DNA of 64,000 nucleotides from NCBI RefSeq assembly GCF_016859285.1, contig NC_053408.1:8198213-8262212 (forward strand), read 5' to 3'. Below, piece after piece: positions 40,367 to 54,210 of the stretch. The DNA comes from Xiphias gladius (Eukaryota; Chordata; Actinopteri; Istiophoriformes; Xiphiidae). The notes below the pieces were generated by a model. That model was not told the origin of the DNA. It did no database searches and worked only from the letters and a program-made list of their open reading frames with translations. The position numbers and the translations under genes were made by a program. Position 1 is the stretch's first letter. Every line of letters begins with the position of its first letter.

Positions 40367-43300
40367 ACCCCATCCCCCACCCCCACATATGTAATATCAT
40401 CTTTTTCAAATATGTGTGTAATGGGACTGTGAGGAGAGCTAACACACGGTGCCCTGAGAAAATGCGTGTCTTTTCCTGTTGCATAGCAGCCATGGATTTG
40501 ATACACATTCAACACTGTATTACTGGAGAAAGCAATGTGATCTGGACTAATAGATTTACAGTGTTTTTATTCACTGACTGTACCTTTAATCTTTTCAGCT
40601 TATACATGAAAGGTCTCAGAAGCAAATTTTTTATTCAGTGCCCTAAACAGGCTCAATACTTAGAGATTATACAGCGGTGGGAGAAGTAGTCGTAATCTTT
40701 CCTTAAAGTTGCACTAATTAATGCGTTTATATTAACAATGGGTAATATGACTATGTGTAATGTGAAAGGGCTTACTCATGGGGACAAACTCACAGAGATT
40801 TACCACCAGACTCTTCCAGGCGGCCAGGACCATGAAACCAAATGAATGCTAGCGTTGCCCTGTCTCTGCTGGATGTGTAAATAGGCTTAGGCTTTAACTT
40901 CAACGCTGACAATATGTCAGTGTTGTTGGTTTTTCTCTTTTACAGATAGTTTCCGCTGCTCCCAAAGTGGCCGAAAGAAATATTCAATGCAGATTTGGAT
41001 ATCATAAGTAAAAGTACTATTTATGCAGAATGACCGCTTTCAGAGTGTCATATTGATGTGTAAAGAATAATACTGCATTGTTATTACTGATGCATTAAAA
41101 TGTATGTAGCATTCGAATGTTTTAGCTAATAGAGGTGGAGCTGTAACTATGTTATATATCACTGGGCAGGTTTTATAACAATGCATCATATTTTATAACT
41201 ATAGCAGATAGATGTAGATGAATTAAAAGGACAAGGATTTCCCTCTGGAATTATAAAATAAAACTAAATGGAAAAACCCAAGTAGGTAAGAGTACCACAA
41301 AGTAGTACTTCTAGTCTAGTCCTCACTGACATGTACTTGTTCACTGAGTCCTGTATGTTACGAACAGCATGTGTGTGAGCGATAAGTAAAATGCAGAATA
41401 CGCCAAATATTAAAACTTTAAAAGTTAAGATTTTGGACTATAACGTTAGTAATAGAGACACGATGCACTCTGAAATGAGACACCTCTAATCTGATCAGCG
41501 GCTGACCGGGCACATGTCTTCTTGTGTCCAACGGCCGAAGTCTGTTTTCATAACCCTTGTATACAGCAGACCTGTTGCTGCTGCTGCTGCTGCTCCTTCA
41601 AATGACAGACACTCTGATTTAGTTTTTATTGCTGAATCTTACTCCGGTAATGAAGTTGGGCCTGTTATGTTTCTCTCATTACCTTTTCATTAAAGATATG
41701 ACTAGAAAATGGGGTTGCCATGGTGATGGCTCCATTAAGTCTCCAAGCTGTATGCGGAGCTGCATTGTTTACTCTTCTGCCAAGACTGCTGTCTTCAATA
41801 AGAAAAGAAGACTTTTTTCTTTCCCGCACCTTCATCTTTTTTTCTTTCTTTTATGGATCAAACAATGACCCGATGCAGATAGAAAATTCTTTAGTGGTCC
41901 CATTTGTAAATGCTGAAAGGTTTCATTAGCTTGCTCGTTGCTCCCAAAATGATAGCTGTCTGTGGAAAAAAAAAAAAAAAGTGATTCACAGGCTCTAAAC
42001 AGTAATTTACAAAGAAGAGATTAAAGAAAATGGTATGGAGCCATTTTGTCTAAATGACAGCTGGTCTTAATGTCTCCAAAGCAACCGCCAGTTTGCATGA
42101 GCATTACATGGTGCAGGCAAGTAAGTCTTTCATTGGATGTGATGAAAATGAGTATAAAGTAAAAGTATCTGATATTCATATGGACATGTAAGCCCATCTA
42201 TCCTCCCATCTCACTATCATTCAAGCCATGGTATCAAAAAGAAAGCTTCAGTATCAGATTGAAGTCATTACGGTGCCCAGAAGCAAGGTAAATAAAAGAT
42301 GGTAAAGACAGAGTCACAACCTTTTCTCCTCACTCATCATCAGCATTTTCCAAACCATTAGCCCTGTCATTGCTTCCTGTACTTTTCACGTCTGCTTGCT
42401 GGCTTCACCCTCAGTACTGTGATTAGTTCAAGCAGGATGCCGCTCATCGATTTTGCTCCACTGGGTGTTAGTTAACCCTCTGCCAGCTTTTAATTGCTTC
42501 TCTTGACTCTTAAAGCAGTACACGGATCCCGCGCTAAGGGAAAAAAACGCCTTTGATTGAATGTTGTTTGAACGCTCTTACGCCAAATCTAAAACATGCA
42601 GGATGGTGCCTTTCAGAATATTCAAATGCATCGAATTCTATCTGTGCTATCTAGAAATAAGCGTGTTTTGCTTGTATCCAGGAATAAGGTGTTTAATTGA
42701 ATGTGTTACCTGCTGGCAGCAATTACCTTCATGCCGGGAGATATGGATGGAGACAGAAAACAGATGAAAGAAGAGAAATGTTTAGTCTCTCTCTCTCTCG
42801 CTGACTCTCTCACTGTCTTTTAAGCTTATTGTGTTTTCTGAAAGTAACATGGCTCTAGCATGATTGACAGAGACATGATAGCTGCGGTAAACAAAAGGTG
42901 CTGCATGTACACAGAGATGAGCATGGAATGAGTTTTTGAAAACAGTAAATAACAACTCCAAGAAAAAGCTTGCTGCCCTGAACCTCATTTGAATTGGATT
43001 ACCTTTGGATCCCTCAAGATGCAATCTACTGTATGTCTGTCCTGTCATAAAAAGCGATTTAGATTTACATTATAAGGTTACGAAAGGAATCTATTCTGCC
43101 CGGGACTGATTGAAGCTGTTCATCAACAGTTCTTTATTGTTTCTAATGAGCTCTGGTTTCCTATTTGTATGGGGATGTTTACTTGTATACCAACGTTACA
43201 TCATCATACCTATTATCTCATCTGTGCAAAGCCAAAATATGAACTTGTAGTAAATCGATATTTGTGCAAAGCTTTAATGGATATGCAATAGATTTCATAG

Positions 43301-45335
43301 TGCAAACACAATAAAAGGATTCCAACGTTACACCTGCAGACAGTCTGATGTAGTTATCCATCTGTACATCCACACGTGACAAACACTCGTTAATGACAGA
43401 GAGGAAAGCAAATGGCGAAGTAGGCAGATGCACTGTCATTTAGACAAATAAGAAACATCAGCCATCACCAAGTATATATAAAGTATATGATATATAGGTT
43501 TTTATGTTGTGTCTGAAACGAACACTGTAGGAAAAATCTACCAGTGGAAGTATCATCTTGCGAAAAAACAGCAGAAAATCATCTGCTGCAGGAGCACTTT
43601 ATGTGAACTGGTGGATTAAATTTAGCAATTCGTGGCAAAAACAATTATTTCAAATGAGTCAATATTTGCTTGGAAACAACACCTTCCCTCAGAAGACAAC
43701 ATTTGTAAATGAGACTAATACATTTTATCATTTTATCAGTGTTGACAGAAGTCCTAGAATATGGTTATGAGGGCCTCATAAAAGCAGCCAAGCAAAACTT
43801 CAATACTTTTCTAAACGCCCCCTTGGTTTCCTACTCACTATCATTATTTGAATGCTTTTTGAAGGTCTTTAATTTGCATCCTAATGTTGTGCCCTTGTTC
43901 AATTTAATTTACAATGCAGATGCAGAAGTGATAAGTGTGACGAAGGTTCATCCCAAGATGGAGAGGGAGAAAAAATAAAAATAAGCAAAATCATTTTACT
44001 TTTATATGTCCCTCATATGAATTGAGCTGATAAAATATTCATATTAAACAAAAAACCATTCGGCATCAGCAAGTACATTATTAAAGAATACATGTGGAGC
44101 CATAAAATAATCATTTCTAACACTGCTCATAGATAAGGAAATTTCAAATGCATCTACTGTATGACTGAGCTGCCCCTTGTTTCATGATTTGTTTATCTGC
44201 TATTCGCTTCATGTCTACATGTTTACTTAGCAGTAATTGATGTACTCACTGTCAGCATTAGTACATAAAGACAAACAGTGCAGCACAGCGCATTTAGGTG
44301 GCAGAGCTGTTCTCAGAGCTGGCACAGGGTGGAAATGACAATGGTGTCACAAGAAACAGATTGGATTTGGACTCAGGACACTTTGGGCTTTTTTTTTTTT
44401 TTTCCAGGGAGGGGTGTAAAAAGTAGGTTGCAATGCTGGGGGTGTATGTGCCCAGCCCCCAGGGCTGTGACAAAAAATATGGGGCACTCTTTCGCTCACA
44501 CGCACACACACACACACACTTCTTTTCTCTCTCTTCATCTCTCTCTTTTCTCTCTCCCTCATTATATCTTCAATTATCAAGTCAGGAGAGAAACTCATTA
44601 TTTTTGGAAGTCAATGCCCATGTCGGTGTTCTTTTTGACACAACATAAGAGGGGAACAGACAAAGTCCATTTGTCAACATTTGAATCTCTTAATACCATT
44701 AGCTAATTGTGAGAATAATCATCTTAAAATTACACTGATGAAAATATGATTAATATACTGTATTTTCACTTTTACGCCCCAAGAATTAACTACACAAAAT
44801 GAATGTTTTTATGATCCTGCGCAGTATGTGTCATGAAAGAGTAGAGCGTAATTACTGGCGTGTTATTTTATATTTGATGCAGCATCTTAATTGACAGCAG
44901 GGCATTTCATGCAAGCCATGACCAGGCTGAGCAGCACGTGACCCACCACAGGGACTGTATCTGATTTCATTATTAGCCCCAGTTTGACTGGCTTAGCCCT
45001 CATATGTACCATGAACACCTTTACCCTTGGGTGACTCAAGTTAATTACTTCAGCCCATAATGCCTGAGATACCACCTAATGAGCATGGAGTGTTACAAAT
45101 TATGATGCTTGGATTAGTTGCTGGTTACTCCCAGAATGAAAGCCTGAATCATTTCAGTGTTGGGATGTGAATGGGCTTTTAGAAAACACATCAAAAAAGG
45201 CACTCGTTTTGGTCAAGGCACTTTTTGCATTTGTCAGGCATGTGTGTTCTTGTGCTTTGGATTGATTAAAGAGCCTCTTCACACAAATCAATCAATTCCA
45301 CTGCTAGTAGTATCTAGCCATAGACAGTTTGAGCT

Positions 45336-45625
45336 TTAAATACCCAGATTTTGGGATGCCTCTGAGATTTCTGCCTCCACACCAGTAATGATGGAGGTGA
45401 ATGGAACGTAATTTTTGGCGCTAACAGAGCTGTGTCTTTCCTTGAAAAATGTCCTGGGTACCTTGGTTAATCCATAGATATCACTGTAAACAGTTTCTAC
45501 TACAACTACTCTGCTAATGAAGAAATAGTCCCTGTGAAAACGGTTGACAGGACATTGGATATCCAGACTAACTGGGATATCATTTCTGGAAGTGCACACT
45601 TCTATTGGGTTTTCTAAAATGTGCT
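45336..45625. repeat. Probable teleost interspersed repeat
   Basis: Contains ATGATGGAGGTGAATGGAA, GGCGCTAACAGAGCTGTGTC, TAATCCATAGATATCACTGT and GAAATAGTCCCTGTGAAAA in the order that I recall from a common fish repeat. Recognised by eye only. Confidence 0.5.
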
Positions 45626-46261
45626 TTTAGCAGCACAAATGGAATTCTCTTCACATATCTTATGCTGGGTTATGTGCAAAGATCTTAGAAGCCAATATCT
45701 CAAAACCTGGGCCCATTAAGCCAACATGATCTGAAATGCCAGACACCCCTGGGGCTGGGTTATAAAATATGTTATTTGGTAATTTGTTTGAACTGACACT
45801 TGATTTAAATGATTATGGTTTTCATAAATCTTGGAGACACACAACAGTCTTCTCATTGTCCCCTGCCTAATAAACACCCATGCCTTTGAAATTCCTTGCC
45901 CCGACTTTGTTACACAGACTTTCCATTGACAATTTGTTTTCCAAGCACAATAAGAAGACACTGCGCTTCCATAAAAAAAGACCCCATAGATTATTGGTGC
46001 AAGCAGCTTATTACGACCCATAGTTACATTTTATTGTTAAGTGACATTTAGTGGTCATGTGAGACAGCATCGGTCCTTTCAGCAAATGCCCTACAACGAC
46101 ATGTTTACGTTCAACTGACAAAGCCTTCCCGTGGCTGTAGTAATTATGATGGGAGCAAAGGAAGGAGTCAGGCGACGTTATACAGCCACGAAGTCTGCCT
46201 AGGGTCTGGTAGATGGATAGGCTGACAAAACTTTGGACTTTAACACATATCAAACTGATAG

Positions 46262-46425
46262 CCAGCGTCGTTTTTTTTAACCATAACCACGATCGTTCTC
46301 TAACCATAAATGCGTGTTTATTATTTTAACCCAAACCAGGATATTTCCCTAAACCTAATCAAGTTGTTTTTGTGCATAAACCCAACAAAGCCTTTACCAT
46401 AGCATTGTTACATCATAATTTGTGA
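46262..46425 (+). repeat. TTTTAACCCAAACCA-type interspersed repeat, copy 2
   Basis: AACCATAACCACGATCGTTC, TTTTAACCCAAACCAGGAT and CCATAGCATTGTTACATCAT parallel the copy at 35210-35398. Confidence 0.6.
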
Positions 46426-49400
46426 TTTCTATCAGTTTATCTGTGGCATATCTCCTGCCGCTGGTAGAGGAGCTAATTCAGGAAACGATCCAGTGGGTCA
46501 TAAGAGAGGGTAGGGACAAACGACCAACATGGTCATTTAGGTTGGAGGACTTGTTGAATTAGAAACCCTGATGAAATCACAGATGGCATTTTCTTGGACT
46601 TACAGTAACAAAGCTCTTCCAAAGCTACAGGAAACATTATATAAAATTTAGTTCCCCTTTAAACCTCAGCCAACAACCACTGGAAAATTACCACCGTTTC
46701 ACAAGATCTAGAACTACCTAACCCCCCATCCCTACCCCAACCCCTCCGCTCATGTACATGTTACAGCAGCTCTGATAGGAGTAATCTAGAGTATATTAAT
46801 GCTTTGTGCTCTTAAAGTGTGTTTTTTGATTGCTTTAGTTCAAGCCCTCTTGCACTTAGTGAGGGTAAGTTCACATTGTCTTACTGTCTACATCTGCAAA
46901 ATTACACAGTTCATGGACGTGCAGGGGAGGCAGACCATTTCATGGTGATTAGGTGTATCTAGGGTGGTAGGTCTGTGACTACACGTGTGGGTTGGGAGTT
47001 GGGGGAAAACTTGAGACAATGCTCCACTTCATGAGCACACACTGCACAGAAGCCCTCCCACACAGCCTTTGTTAAGCCTTCTCTCTTGAGCTGGCACTCC
47101 AGCCTCCCTGAGCCCATTGACTCCCACTGGATGCTCTCCACTGTGTTTCCTTGGTGAAATATATGGGGGGCTCTTTAATACTGTAACATCCGTATCCATT
47201 CCTTTCACACATGCCCCCCTCTCAGCAAACTGCAGCCAATACAATTTAATCCCATTTGGTAGGCAACTTAAATTCATCCAATTTCACAGATTAGGAGTTG
47301 TGGTCTGTGCAAAATTTAGCCTGGTTATACTCCTGATGTTTCATTTAAAATGTGATGAATTTCACATTGAATTTCTATGTTTTCTTTTTAAGCAACCTTT
47401 CCTCTCTTGAATCTGTGCCCTAATTTTAATGAAGGACATATTCATATTGGTTATATTTTCTATAAGCCAGGCTTATTTCATTCTAGAGACCTTGTTGCAG
47501 CAAGTGTAGTTTCTATAACAACCATACATCATAATGAAGCCAGAGAATCTACATAATTAAATTGCACAAATGTACATGCTGAGCTGATGGGATATAGGCC
47601 TTATGTGGCATTTTCTTTTAATTACAAAGTTAAAACTTTTATTTTAAAGGTTCTTTGATCAGGCCATGAAACAACAATTAATGAGTATGTGGAGATGATT
47701 GGCGAGATTAACTGTCTTGAGGCTTTTGTTTTCCATCTCATTGTAATTCCTGACATAAATTAGTGTTTATTATTTACTGTTTGCATAACGGTAATTCATT
47801 TTCAAAAAGAAGAATTGTATGTTTTTGGGAGACAGTCCTTTTCTTTCCACTTTATAATGTCAACCTCTCCACACAAAACTTTTCATTTCTGCGTTCAAGT
47901 TGGAGTCAGCTGGGTGAATATACAGTAGCTTGATGTGTGGTGCAGTGTTAAGGGTTTGTCTGCTCAATGGGAAATGAGGAATGCAGTCATTCTTTCAAAA
48001 AGTACAATACAAATAGATATGCTGGGTAGGAGGATGAGAGAAATGGAAAAAAAAAAAAAAGAAGCCCAACCTATGACAACAGGGATCGGTCTGTCTTATG
48101 AAAATGAACACCGATGCTTTTAATTCACATTAGTCAGCTCCTCTCCAACCAAGCTTGGTGTTGTTTCGTTGGCAGCCGCAAAAGTTATTAATGGTGCAAT
48201 AACAGGAGGCAAGCCTGGGCACAGAATATTCCATTCTCGCTCAGACTGTGTAATGATTTTCTATGAAAGGGAGGGCTGACTGCTATTTCTCAGCGCAGGT
48301 TTTCTTTTAATGGAGTGACAAGGGGAGGAGGTGGCAAAAATGCTGACCTTTGGGTTAATTGACTTGTATCTTTCACAACTGACATTCCATGCTATTATGA
48401 AAAAAAAAAAAAGCTTTATTATTATGGGAGTTATGAACCAACAGTCACCTGCCTTTGTGTATATGTATATCAGACTTTGGCATTAACCACAGCTACAAAA
48501 ACATAAAAATGTGTGAACAGGAATCTCAAGTTTCTGAGAAAAAATACAAAAGGCACCTTTGCCGTAATGCGCGTGAGAGGTTGCCTAAAGCAGGGGATAT
48601 TGATGGTGCAGGAATAACGTAAAGGCAACCTTAGTTAGCCTCCACTTCAGTGTGAAATAAACTTTGAGACGGATCTAAACACACATACAATAAAGGTTAA
48701 CACTTCCAAATTTTGTAATTTTAATGCTACTGAGTATGAATCAATACACATTAAAACCCCTCTCTACTGCTTTTTTGCCACGGGCCTTCATATTGATTCT
48801 ATGCATGAGCCTGCAGAGTTATCACAAAACAAATTGCACAGACTTGAATTTGACAATCCTTTTATGAGGAGAGCTTCATTGATTTCTGGATGGTGGCTCT
48901 GTTTGGCTCCTTTACATCGGAGAGGGGAGGCTTGCCCATTGGAGAAACACACAGCGCATCTTATTCTAATTGCCTTATTGCCTCATCGCATTCTGGTGGC
49001 AGCTAATGCAGCACCTTGTCAGAGAGTTAAAGTCAGTGACTGTTACTCGAATGTAGAGTAAGTGTGTTCTCCCTGTTTCCCCAGCCATGTCTGAGTCCTG
49101 TTGGGAACAGCACTGAGTTGTGACTTTTCCAAAGGATACGACGTGTCAGCGAAATCTGTCCCACAGTGTGAGGCTTGACACTGCAGTGACAGCACAGCAA
49201 TATTTCCCCCCTTGTTTCAGAACAAATTACCAGCAGCCTGACATCAGAGTGCTCATTGTGCACCCAGACCCCTTCCTCACACACACACCCCAAATCCCCT
49301 CCAGTCAGCTCTCTGGGTGGAAGGACGGTCTCATTGTTATATACCATATGAATTTCATGTTTTTTTCTTGGATACTTTGAAAAACTTTCCAAAAGATGTT

Positions 49401-52400
49401 AAAGTAGAGTCTGGTCTCATTTGACACGTCTACGTCAACTGTGACTGACTTGAAATTAGATTTGTTTGTTTTGTTTTTTTTACTGTTTGCATTTTGCAAT
49501 TTTTCTATTTTTCATTATTTCTGGATTCTTCAAATATAACTCACCTGTACCGAAGTTTCAATTTACCTTATCATTGTGTACTTTCATTAGTTCATTTTTA
49601 TCTGATTTTAAAAACATCTGTGAACATGAAACTGTTGTAAATTAGACAGAGGTCTCAACAGGTTTTCTTGTCTAAACAAATGTTTATCCCAAACCACTTA
49701 CCATTACCAGCTTGACAGCTAGGTAAGCAGCAGATACGCCAACTGTGGGTAAAATCAAATCAAATGGCCCACAGAAAACAGAGTTGAGAGTCTAATATTG
49801 TCTGACACTGTGTGCCTGTGAGGCCACCAAATACAATTCACCTGCAGGGTTAAGAGTTTATCCAGAGCTCCAAGATGCAGTACACATGCCTTTCTTGTTT
49901 ACCCTCCTACATGCATCACAATGGTGCTGATTGGCCACTTCAAACCACTCTTCTCCCTCTGCAAAAAGTGGCATTTGTCTCTGCGCCTTTACTATCTTTT
50001 CCACAAGGTTTTGGGGTGCTCTGTGCTTTGCCTCCATCTTCCCCCTGTGTGGAATAAAGCTGCATTTTGAGGAGGAGTGCTGTCATGCGTCACACACCAG
50101 GAGGAGCGGGGAAATAAACAGGGCCAGATTCATCAAACAGACGGAGTTCCTCAGCAGGATGGGGAACGTTGGGTGTTAATCAAAGTTGAGCAGCTACTCT
50201 CATTTTATTACAAAGTGAGAAAGAAGGATTGGAGGGCTGGAATAGAGCGGATCACATATTCTGTCTTGCCCACAAATGGGTGAATAGAAAATTTTGGCTG
50301 ACAAAATAATGTATGATGAGTTAATGTAACATAAAAGTCTAAAGACATGAGAAAATTGATAAAAAAAATGTGGGAAAATTCTGACAGTTTTATTAGAAGA
50401 ACTGTGGTTCAAGTTGCAAGAATTCATTCTGCAAGCACAGCTGATTCTGTGTACCCAGGTTTGCATATTTTCAGCTTGCTTTATATATGCTGTGTCACCC
50501 AGTCACTCTGGCTTATTTGTTTATACGTCCTGCAGACTTTGATGTGGCCTGTAATCTTGTCCAGTCTATTAGGATATTCAGATTGAAGCAGAGAGTAAAT
50601 TAATAGAGAAGCCGGCGTCCAACTTGGTTTTTGGAATATTCTGCAGCTCCTAATTGGATGAATGGATTTATTTTGTTTTTGGAACAACCATGGTGAGGCT
50701 TCTGTTTAATCTCTGCGGGCCCCTCATCCTGCTTCTCCACCCACTCACCAGATTGATTGTATCTAATACCAGACAATGGCATCAATGAATTCAAGTAGTT
50801 TTTTTTTCCCCTCTTGGGTAGACAAGAGAGGGAATCATTTGCATGCAGGTGACATTTTCAAACGGGGCAAGGCGGGATGAATCGAAATGCAACTCAACAG
50901 TTTCCTAATGCATTGACCTAATTATGCACCCATCTTCCTGCTTCTGTTTTTTTTTTTTTTTCACATTGGCTACTCATATTCCATTCAAACATATTCAGGC
51001 TTGGTTTTGATGAAAAGGTCTTTGCTGATTCACTGACTCCTTTTAGTTTTACTGATTCAAATTGAATTTACTGGAAGATTCAATGTGTACTAGAAAATAC
51101 TTAACCGTAGGTTGAGAAAAGACCAGATAAACCTTTTCTTTTATTGATCAACTGTATTAGCGAGTACTCCCTTCCAGGATGCTTTTAAGGTTGGACATAT
51201 CGCCTTACATCCTCATCCTGACCACGGTAACCACAACATACAAAACCCAGTGGGTTTGTAGACTACACTCGTGTGGACCAAACGAGCATCAAAGAGTGCA
51301 AGATTCATGATGGTGGAGTATTGATCCCCGAGGAAATTTAAATCCTGTTTATAGGAAATTACCTCAGTCACCCTAAAGCTACCTAGATAAACATGTGCAC
51401 ATGCATCGGTGGAAAGGGAGGAAACACTGATGAATTTGAATATTGAGTCTTGTCTGTAAAATGCAAGTGCCGAGTTGTTGTACAGACGAGTTGTTGGAGG
51501 CTTTGTTATTTATTTACTTTAGACACTTATGTTGCACTCATGAAATTTAGATATGAAGCTGTATGACATACCATCATTCTGCATCCAGCTCTGCCTGCTA
51601 TGTGGAGCTGTTTTAGCATATGACATTCTTATCACTCTGATCCAAGAGTGTTGTAACACACCACTGGAAAAAAAGACTCATACCTTGTCCTGTTACCCTA
51701 AATGAGAAGAAGGGGGGCTGAGAAATAAAGTAAAATGTTCCAGTCCTTGCTACCACCCTGCGCCACTGTCTGGGCTGACATTAACACTGAAATGAGAATG
51801 ACCTCATCATACGTTCAGCCAAATCATCATAACTGACATGATATTAACTCTGCCAGACAGCTTTTTTTTTTTTTTCTTCTTGGGCAGTTCTCCATTTTGC
51901 TTTAGTTTGTGGTTCTGTGCCCTTGTTATCTGGCCCTCCAGACTCTAGTCTCACTGTGAGGCAGAGGAGCAGAAAGATGGCAGTAATTCATTTTGTGCCA
52001 CGCCACAGGCAAGGCTCTTTTTCCCTTCTGCCCATTACCTCCAGACCAGACTCAGCGTCTCAGCAGGACTCCGCTCCCTTCCACTCTGGCCCAGACCCAC
52101 TGTACTCCAGGGGGGTGAGGTAAGTGGACGACCCACTTCAGATTCTGTCAGCGCCACCCACAAGCATCCGAGGCACTCGACTCCACCTCCAGGAAAACTG
52201 CAAAAAAGATGGCAGCCACGCAGTCAGTGAGACTGAGTGAAGCAGTGGCTGGTTTCTCTCTCTTTATCCAAAATAAACTCAGACTACCCAAAAAAAAAAA
52301 AAAACCATCACTGCCTGTAGGAACTTTAGAATCTGTTGAAATATTAGTAGAATAAAAAGGGGAAAGGACGCATAAAACAGCATAGAAAATAATGTGCAGG

Positions 52401-54059
52401 GAGGTGAAAACTTGTGACTTAATGATTTGACAATTTTCACAATGTAAAAAATCTGTAGATTGTATAAGAAGTAAAAACAATGAAACAAAGAACTTACAAA
52501 ACAGAGGTTAAAATCTTTTTAAAACATGTCATGTCAGACTTTAGATGTAATTTTAAGGAGAAAATTAGACTTCCATGAGTTAGGACCCTTATAGCTTAAA
52601 GAAAATTAGCCTTTGATAGTAAGGTGTTTGCAAAGATGAAAATGAGATTTGTTTGCACATCACAAACCATATATTGTGTTTTGCGTAGCAATTTAGCTTA
52701 TTGGTAATATCCAAAAATAGCCTCGTATTCTATTATGGTTTATTGTTTCATCTTAACAGAAATGGTTGAGTATGTCTTCAAGGTAAAATATTCTGGTTTG
52801 AAAAGGCATACGTTTCAATTTCAGCCCTGTGTTTTTAAATGAGAGGATGCACATCAAATCCAAGATGTGTGGATGTTTATGAGTTCAGAGTGGTATGAAA
52901 CTCTTTTTTTTTTTTTTTTTTTTGCAATATTGCCACAAGACCTAATTTGTTCCACCGGCAAGCATTTGGGTTTGGTTTTCATCTTTATTTTGACATGTTG
53001 TTGTTCATAAGGAGAGCCAAACAAGTATCCCATTAACAGGCTCTTTCCTATCTCCCTACATAAATCCCTGACATGGAAATTAAACTGTTCTGACAAAAAG
53101 GGAGATGGATAGAGGAATACAAATGCAAAAACCTTACAAACACTTTCATCTCTTCCACTCCTCTCCCCCTGTTTCACTTAAAGGCACTTCAGCAATTGGA
53201 ACAACTTCTGAATAGACAATTAGGAATGCAACAAAAGTCTGAAGTGATTTAAAGGGAAAAAAAATCTATCTGAGAGGACTCTTGTACATAATTACATCTG
53301 AGCTGCATTCTTTCCACAGGACGACAGCTCCACCTAATCAACGTGGACCAAGTTGTCAATTCTTTGTCAAAGTGTGACAAAGCCATTGATTTCTTATTAC
53401 TGAGACAAAAATTATATTAGTCTCTCGGCTGTGCAAGCGTTGGCCATGGGTAATTCCTGTTCCCGGCTGACTAGCAGCTGTCAGTTAAAGCGATAAGACA
53501 CCCCCAACACAGTTCGAGTCACAAAGACAGGTATGGAGTTTGAAAGTTTTCTTTTAATACTCCATGTTTGTGTCAGTTTTAATACTTTCAACTTCATTTA
53601 AAAAGAAAATCTTTCTTTTTTCCCCCCTCTCAGTTTCATACGGCTGATGGTTCTAAATACTACGATACCCATAAGCCTCAACCTCTGTTGCTGTGGAGGA
53701 GAAGCCAGTCAGAGCTGTGAATCAGAGCTGTAGCAGATTCAGAAAATTTTGTGACGCTATTTTAGACCGTTAAAGGTATTGTCAACTTTCAGGTAACCAT
53801 AGCAACAGTACTCGCTACATTTAAGCTAACCCGCCGCCGAAACGGAAGTAACCAAGAGTTAAACTGAACACAAACAAACTTTCGCCTGTGTTAAGTGGCC
53901 ATGACACTGAGCACGATGGCACTCTGAGGTGTCCTGAAAATAACAAACCTGGTGAGGGAAACCTCCACCTCCACCTCCACCTCATACGTTCCATACCTTG
54001 ACTGTATTTTCCAAACCTAAAAATTACGTTCCCATGGCAGGATTTATTAATGGTGGATG
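46426..54059. other. Intergenic, no gene seen
   Basis: Mostly unique, AT-rich, with A/T runs. Several stretches rich in TAATTA/ATTAATGA-type homeodomain-like words stand out (for example 47640-47815 and 50500-50790). No exon-like frame on either strand. Confidence 0.6.
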
Positions 54060-54210
54060 GCAGCGGTACAAAGCGCACGACTGTCACACCAGAGACCAGA
54101 GTTCGCATCAGTCCCGTGGATGGTTATGTTTAGGCAACGGGAGCACTTTGGCTAAGGTTAGGGGAAAGATTGTGGTTTTAGTTACACATGAAGATGTTGT
54201 GTCTGAAGTC
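54060..54210 (-). repeat. TTTTAACCCAAACCA-type interspersed repeat, inverted copy
   Basis: GTTATGTTTAGGCAACGGGA, TTGGCTAAGGTTAGGGGAAA and GATTGTGGTTTTAGTTA are the reverse-complement style of the copies at 35.2 and 46.3 kb. Confidence 0.55.

Larger units (their letters stand above)
35399..45335. other. Intergenic, no gene seen
   Basis: Long unique AT-rich stretch with many A/T runs. Contains (CAA)n at 35857-35903, a TTCC-rich tract near 36242-36277, C-run plus (CA)n at 40325-40365, (CTG)n at 41577-41594 and TC-rich sequence at 44518-44560. No exon-like open frame was found on either strand. Confidence 0.6.

Noticed and set aside
44278-44706. 142-codon plus-strand frame
   Set aside because: Contains T-run and CA/TC repeat translations; no family signature.
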